This document shows, in pieces, positions 62,801 to 64,000 of a stretch of 64,000 nucleotides of DNA. The stretch is from NCBI GenBank assembly GCA_947581755.1, contig CANPVN010000002.1, forward strand, positions 1 to 64,000, read 5' to 3'. The notes beneath the pieces were generated by a model that worked only from the letters and a program-made list of their open reading frames with translations, was not told where the DNA came from and ran no database searches. This stretch comes from an uncultured Clostridia bacterium. Lineage in GTDB: Bacteria; Bacillota; Clostridia; Christensenellales; Pumilibacteraceae. The number at the start of each line of letters is the position of its first letter. The first letter of the stretch is position 1. A program made the translations under genes and the position numbers.

Positions 62801-62916
62801 GCGTCTTTTTCGTTGTCTTTTTCTCCCGTCTTGGGGGTACAAGCCACAGAAGGGAAAGCAATACAACATACGAGAAGCATACACAAAATAATTTGTGTGA
62901 ATCTCTTAATCTTCAT
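59836..62916 (-). CDS. oppA: Very long family 5 solute-binding lipoprotein (OppA type)
   Basis: 1026 residues, about twice a normal OppA. The signal peptide ends at a lipobox SVAC (Cys26). Blocks such as ATQELDQMFNPFFST, KFSDGKPLTIKDVLFNLYL (near 130) and NGYGYIGVNPKYVKDIVIRR (near 708) are typical of the family. Some 400-450 extra residues lie between them, in the region 170-620. They carry Asn/Asp-rich and aromatic stretches. It captures the substrate for the oppB-F transporter. RBS GGAGG. Confidence 0.92.
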   Translation of the reverse strand: MKIKRFTQIILCMLLVCCIAFPSVACTPKTGEKDNEKDALTVATQELDQMFNPFFSTSGYDSSVVGMTQVSMLSSDKDGNVYVGEDQPTVVKYYSIETTDYRTEEEKNPDYTGEIDVNRYHTTYKFLLKNNIKFSDGKPLTIKDVLFNLYLYLDPSYTGSSTLYSTAIVGLDAYRAQDPNADSSTTQAADNAASLAAGERINNLIAYYYRTTDHPGGDVNGTGSVDENLAKLESDLAIVQRNFREELYSDWNGASSSVADSVKEYTTPAVLKENTKKPAGVSHYTNKITGEEVTSPIEWVTEDWQLFLAREGAITVDYDTDDKDVVVGVNYSNFADMVNAYKSNKENAINSYIFGSLYKDITDQKQKDEIRKTYNNFDELKDFLVCLVFDSKLGGSPDSESGIPVNIFSNIQNILYYWATGTTVRQQFMASALTEYFNNKKKENGGALLVPNISGITHYSVSDTFETGSKTITDKGTEEVGVKRETLDESHEVLEITIKGVDPKAIWNFGFTIAPGHYYSDPTIAQDIDNTATNYTAQDGWAGFDESKGHFGFPFGDANYFSEVVKTRLVPLGAGTYQATTALDYGADIENYADDDYCVVKKENGRWVEKIAKKSTNNGFFGDQIVYYTRNKYFETTGKEVTNAKIKKFRYQVVSSNRLYDAVKTGQVHYADPSAKIETLNEVERDSEALHIGSRMQDNNGYGYIGVNPKYVKDIVIRRCIMTAMNVASCLNFYGSRGAKILYRPMTDQSWAYPEGATSFYVTEDLMTQSGSDMVFSTDKVRDRIKEILKDAGYRENSQKVMYKNLGGTVGNFTCKFTFTVAGSDSDHPAYATMSNAADLLNECGFDVKVVNDAQALSKLASGTLQVWAAAWSSTIDPDMYQVYHKESKATSTLNWGYDEILGLNGKTAVEYSENDAPVGIWSAYDGNTALNADYERALIEELSQIIDEARASNEGGKDSYRAEKYHEALDIVMKLAVELPTYQRKNLYVFRNDIIDESTLLSESEISAYQGPIDKIWNLSFVGNN

Positions 62917-62964
62917 AATTAACCTCCATTATTTTTTTTGTTTTAAAATATTTATTGTACTCAA

Positions 62965-64000
62965 TTAACGACCCAAACCATCGGGATCGTAAATTGAAAT
63001 ATCCGCTGTAAATCCGTTTATAACGCCGCCCGTAACGGTATCGAAAGCGCCGAAATACTTTTCATTGGATCTGTATAAAACGGAATCAACCGTTCCGCCC
63101 GACTCCGACGTATTCGCGATATTGATTATTCCGTTGAGGATCCTCAATCCGTTTATCGTGGAATTTGTCACAGACGCAGCTACCAAACCTATTGTATGAG
63201 GCGGTATGGAATTGTTCAAAGATACATTGATATTCAATGTGCAATCTTCGAGAGTCAAATCGGAGATAACGGCTCCCGACAAATTTCCGAACAGACCTAC
63301 CGACGATTGAGAAACTCCCATATCCACAGTAGCGTTTATACCTTTTATCGTATGACCGTTTCCTATCATCTTTCCCGTGAAGGCAGATGTGGGCATCGTG
63401 TATTCCAAACCTGTGAAGTCAATGTCTTTAAGGAAATAATAATTTGCTTTGTTCCAAGTAAAATCATCGGCGTCGGAAACAAATGCAAAATCTCCGCCTA
63501 ACCATTTTGTATAAATACGGAAATGCTCCTCGCCTTCGATGGGCGCGCCGTTTTCATCCAATGCGGGATAAGCGCCGCCCGAGGGAGATAACTCGCTGTA
63601 AGAAAGAATTTCTCTCGTGCAGTTTTCGTCATAATAATATCCCGTATTGATCCTGTCGCCGTTTTCATCAAAATGAGGCAAGAAAGTATGGTTGGGCCAC
63701 TCCCTTTGAGTGAAATAGGCATCAAAACCTTCGGTACTGTATCTGGAATTTGCGGTTATCGTTCTGACGATCATGTGTTGAGAACCGTCGTCGGCAATAC
63801 AAACTATCTCGTATGCGAGATCTTTTTGCCAATTGGGGTGCAAAATCAATTCGTAAAGACCTTCCGCTTCGTTCCATTCAACGCCGGGATGAGTAGCACT
63901 GATCCTGTCGCGTTTGAAATCCCAAGGCACCATTTGAGGCATTCCGTCCTCACCCTCTATTTCGTATTCCCAATCGGTATGCTTATAACCTGCGCGAACA
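62965..64000 (-). CDS. Surface protein with GLUG-like repeats (N-terminus cut by window edge)
   Basis: The frame is open to the right edge, so only the C-terminal ~344 residues are seen. Near the edge is RAGYKHTDWEYEIEG, like the end of a Listeria-Bacteroides repeat. The rest includes GLUG-type short repeats (GLFGNLSGAVISDLTL). No sorting signal is visible at the C-terminus. It lies 48 bases upstream of oppA on the same strand, so it may be co-transcribed. Its exact role is unknown. Confidence 0.75.
   Translation of the reverse strand, partial: VRAGYKHTDWEYEIEGEDGMPQMVPWDFKRDRISATHPGVEWNEAEGLYELILHPNWQKDLAYEIVCIADDGSQHMIVRTITANSRYSTEGFDAYFTQREWPNHTFLPHFDENGDRINTGYYYDENCTREILSYSELSPSGGAYPALDENGAPIEGEEHFRIYTKWLGGDFAFVSDADDFTWNKANYYFLKDIDFTGLEYTMPTSAFTGKMIGNGHTIKGINATVDMGVSQSSVGLFGNLSGAVISDLTLEDCTLNINVSLNNSIPPHTIGLVAASVTNSTINGLRILNGIINIANTSESGGTVDSVLYRSNEKYFGAFDTVTGGVINGFTADISIYDPDGLGR

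Overview
This window looks like chromosomal DNA of an anaerobic Clostridia-like member of the Bacillota. It is low to mid GC, with sigma-A promoters very close to TTGACA-17-TATAAT, frequent GTG and TTG starts, a long-form SRP RNA with an Alu domain, ylxM-ffh, divIC, rbgA and spoVT (the last suggests a spore-forming ancestry). The genus cannot be named from sequence alone. No tRNA, rRNA, CRISPR array, transposase or phage gene was seen.

Layout. 1-4.7 kb (minus): cell division and wall genes murA, ftsQ, ftsA, ftsZ; ftsZ runs off the left edge inside a Gln-Pro repeat. 4.9-7.2 kb (plus): serine synthesis, serC-serA. 7.2-14.1 kb: an accessory block. It starts with a palindromic repeat and holds two tandem minus-strand operons of small unknown membrane proteins behind near-identical promoters. 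Two membrane-bound XRE-type regulators and a mazEF toxin-antitoxin pair follow. 14.2-15.9 kb (plus): a NifU-like protein and a GGGtGRT protein of unknown function. 16-21.9 kb: an unknown gene, a frameshifted phosphoribosyltransferase, marR-cysS, and a divergent pair made of a degenerate ABC ATPase and a degenerate class III aminotransferase.

21.9-41.7 kb is a dense minus-strand housekeeping region: rpmF-plsX-rnc; two tandem small RNA candidates; the long ylxM-ffh-rpsP-khpA-rimM-trmD-rbgA-rnhB-yraN-alr-(formyl-THF ligase)-rsmD-coaD-coiled coil-DAHP synthase-patatin series; smc-ftsY; an acyltransferase with a zinc ribbon; the SRP RNA; acpP and a lipoprotein. The SRP RNA, Ffh, YlxM and the receptor FtsY all lie within about 8 kb.

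41.8-54.9 kb is mixed: a free-standing SpaA-like domain, ung, an ArsR regulator, a DUF4349 lipoprotein, argS, ychF, secG, spoVT, a DUF1934-metallohydrolase pair, mnmG, divIC, a Ppx/GppA phosphatase and a 48-residue basic microprotein. 55-64 kb (minus) is a complete oligopeptide ABC transporter (oppA-B-C-D-F) with an unusually long binding protein, preceded by a surface protein cut by the right edge.

The most notable signals are two adjacent promoter-RNA-terminator units at 24.05-24.34 kb, several genes whose -10 box lies only 6-9 bases before the start codon with no ribosome site (predicted leaderless mRNAs), and the membrane-protein/XRE block at 7.5-13.3 kb.
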